NCBI RefSeq assembly: GCF_024199945.1
Contig: NZ_JANADP010000001.1
Location: forward strand, 7,068,001-7,132,000
Direction of reading: 5' to 3'
Length of the DNA: 64,000 nt
DNA from: Bradyrhizobium sp. CCGUVB4N
GTDB taxonomy: Bacteria; Pseudomonadota; Alphaproteobacteria; Rhizobiales; Xanthobacteraceae
In this document: piece after piece, positions 62,657 through 64,000 of the stretch
Position numbering within the stretch: the first letter of the stretch is position 1
Layout: every line of letters starts with the position of its first letter
Made by a program: the position numbers and the translations under genes
The notes under the pieces: model-generated
Database searches by the model: none
The model's input: the letters and a program-made list of their open reading frames with translations, nothing else
Told to the model about the DNA's origin: nothing

Positions 62657-62872
62657 ATGGCTCTGATCGAGACCCATTCCCTCCCCGTTCCGGCAGAAGC
62701 CGGCCGCACCTCCGCGCTCGTCTCGGAGATCAAGGGCTTCTGGAAACGCTTCTTCGCCACGGCCTTCAACCCCTACCGGCCCGAACTGCACTACATGCGC
62801 GGTCCTGGACCTGCCTGGCGCGCCAAGCACGGCATGGATGCGCCGGTCCGGCTGAAGCCCCGCGACCTCTGA
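62657..62872 (+). CDS. Small conserved-looking protein
   Basis: The 71-residue protein has a short amphipathic middle (LVSEIKGFWKRFFATAFNPYRPELHYMRGPGPAW) and basic C-terminus. No signal peptide, no known family. It is divergent from ettA, with 234 bases between. AGCGAGGCCCCATC precedes the ATG, giving only a weak ribosome-binding site. Confidence 0.55.
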   Translation: MALIETHSLPVPAEAGRTSALVSEIKGFWKRFFATAFNPYRPELHYMRGPGPAWRAKHGMDAPVRLKPRDL

Positions 62873-63031
62873 GCCGCCGTTCCCTCCCGGATTTGCCAAC
62901 GGATTCTTGAAGACCCAGACTGCTTGCGCACAGGCCTGATTGCGCGCAACCATGGCCCGGTTCCGACGATGGCGCCCTTCCGCCTGGCGCCGCCACCTCT
63001 CGCCGTCAACTCTGGTCCTGGATGAACGCTA

Positions 63032-63994
63032 ATGACGCGGCTGCGCTGTGCAATTCTCGACGACTATTTCAATCTCGCCCTCGACGTCGCCGACTGGTCG
63101 AAACTGTCCGACCGCGTCGATGCCACCGTGTTCAGCCATCCCTTCGCCTCCGAGCAGGCCGCAGCCAGCGCGCTGGCCGATTTCGACATCATCTGCGCGA
63201 TGCGTGAGCGCACGGCATTCCCCAAGAGCCTGTTCGAGAAGCTGCCGAAGCTGAAGCTGCTGCTCACCTCCGGCATGCGCAACGCCGCGATCGACATGGA
63301 GGCTGCCAAGGGACGCGGCGTCGCCCTCGGCGGCACGCAATATTCCCGCGATCCGACCGCGCCGCTCACCATGGGCCTGATCCTGGAGCTGACCCGCGGC
63401 ATCGGCCGCGAGAATGCGCGCATGCATGCCGGTGAGCCCTGGCAGACCTTTGCCGGCGTCGAGATCGAGGGACTGACGCTCGGCGTCGTCGGGCTGGGCA
63501 AGCTCGGCACCAAGATGGCGGGCATCGCCAAGGCCTTCGGCATGAACGTGATCGCCTGGAGCCCGAACCTGACGCCGGAGAAGTGCGCGGCCGCCGGCGT
63601 CGGCTATGCCACCAAGGAAGAGCTGTTCGCCAAGGCCGATATCGTCACCATCCATGTGGTGCTGAGCGAGCGCTCACGCGGCCTCGTCGGCCGCGCAGAT
63701 CTGGCGCGGATGAAGCCGACCGCCTTCCTGGTCAACACTGCGCGCGGGCCGATTGTCGATGAGACGGCCCTGCTTGAGGCCTTGCAGCAGCGCAAGATCG
63801 CCGGCGCCGGCATCGACGTGTTCTCGGTCGAGCCACTGCCGGTCGATCATCCCTTCCGCAAGCTCGACAATCTCGTGCTGACGCCGCATCTCGGCTACGC
63901 GACCGAAGACGGTCTGCGCATCCATTACGGCCAGATGGTCGAGGCGATCGACGCCTTCACCAAGGGCAATGATCTGCCGCGCAAGCTCGCCTGA
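63032..63994 (+). CDS. D-2-hydroxyacid dehydrogenase family protein
   Basis: The 320-residue protein has the NAD-binding motif GVVGLGKLGTKMAGIAKAFG near residue 150, the Arg in NTARGPIVDETAL (substrate carboxylate), Glu in DVFSVEPLP, and His in LTPHLGYATEDG, which with Glu forms the catalytic relay. The family reduces 2-keto acids to D-hydroxy acids (or the reverse); the substrate is unknown. Confidence 0.93.
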   Translation: MTRLRCAILDDYFNLALDVADWSKLSDRVDATVFSHPFASEQAAASALADFDIICAMRERTAFPKSLFEKLPKLKLLLTSGMRNAAIDMEAAKGRGVALGGTQYSRDPTAPLTMGLILELTRGIGRENARMHAGEPWQTFAGVEIEGLTLGVVGLGKLGTKMAGIAKAFGMNVIAWSPNLTPEKCAAAGVGYATKEELFAKADIVTIHVVLSERSRGLVGRADLARMKPTAFLVNTARGPIVDETALLEALQQRKIAGAGIDVFSVEPLPVDHPFRKLDNLVLTPHLGYATEDGLRIHYGQMVEAIDAFTKGNDLPRKLA

Positions 63995-64000
63995 AGCGAC

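Overview
This window is about 64 kb of GC-rich chromosomal DNA from an alphaproteobacterium, most likely Bradyrhizobium or a close relative. The evidence is gene content: a bfr/bfd pair with an Irr-type iron control element, a ThiO-ThiS-ThiG-ThiE-ThiC operon behind a TPP riboswitch, a Rhodobacter-type phospholipid N-methyltransferase, DUF6665, DUF2277 and DUF2147 proteins, many small secreted proteins, and several families of extragenic palindromic repeats. I see no rRNA, tRNA, CRISPR array, plasmid origin or prophage. The species assignment is inference from gene content and style.

Layout. 1-7.2 kb: a DUF6665/LanC-like pair, an extensin-like lipoprotein, two divergent DUF2147 paralogues and a FecR-domain protein. 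7.2-13.4 kb: a Nudix hydrolase, then a lipid-flavoured group (phosphatidylserine decarboxylase, class-III PLP enzyme, Mpo1-like membrane protein, PmtA-like methyltransferase, GT4 glycosyltransferase). 13.6-21.1 kb: L,D-transpeptidase, cytochrome c, Lrp regulator plus acetyltransferase, a DUF899 protein coupled to a small membrane protein, a TPR/HTH regulator, a beta-propeller protein and a DUF4403 protein. 21.2-25.6 kb: a complete Pot-type ABC importer operon. 25.6-33.7 kb: a secreted caspase-fold protein, an orphan LivK-type binding protein, a PRC-barrel protein, a two-component system and a lytic transglycosylase. 33.8-38.6 kb: the thiamine operon. 38.8-42.1 kb: an archaemetzincin-like secreted protein that seems to lack its zinc site, an HD hydrolase, a DUF4262 protein and a Mug-type DNA glycosylase.

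42.2-43.3 kb is the most interesting part: an IS110-family element inserted in a REP-type palindrome. Its 177-nt 5' non-coding end can be read as a bridge RNA. One internal loop carries guides matching the left and right halves of the interrupted REP, and a second carries an 8-nt copy of the element's own right end plus a 4-nt match to its left end. Both element borders show the CT core, and joining the ends would place a perfect -35 hexamer upstream of the RNA. These are direct sequence matches to the published IS621 logic.

43.6-56.4 kb is a run of mostly single-gene units (GST-like proteins, SDRs, RidA, a small Fis-type protein, a collagen-like protein, small secreted paralogues, DoxX). 56.5-57.5 kb holds the iron-storage pair bfr/bfd with Irr boxes. 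The end of the window carries two tandem paralogous Gly/Tyr-rich secreted proteins, an MltB-type transglycosylase, the ABC-F factor EttA and a D-2-hydroxyacid dehydrogenase.
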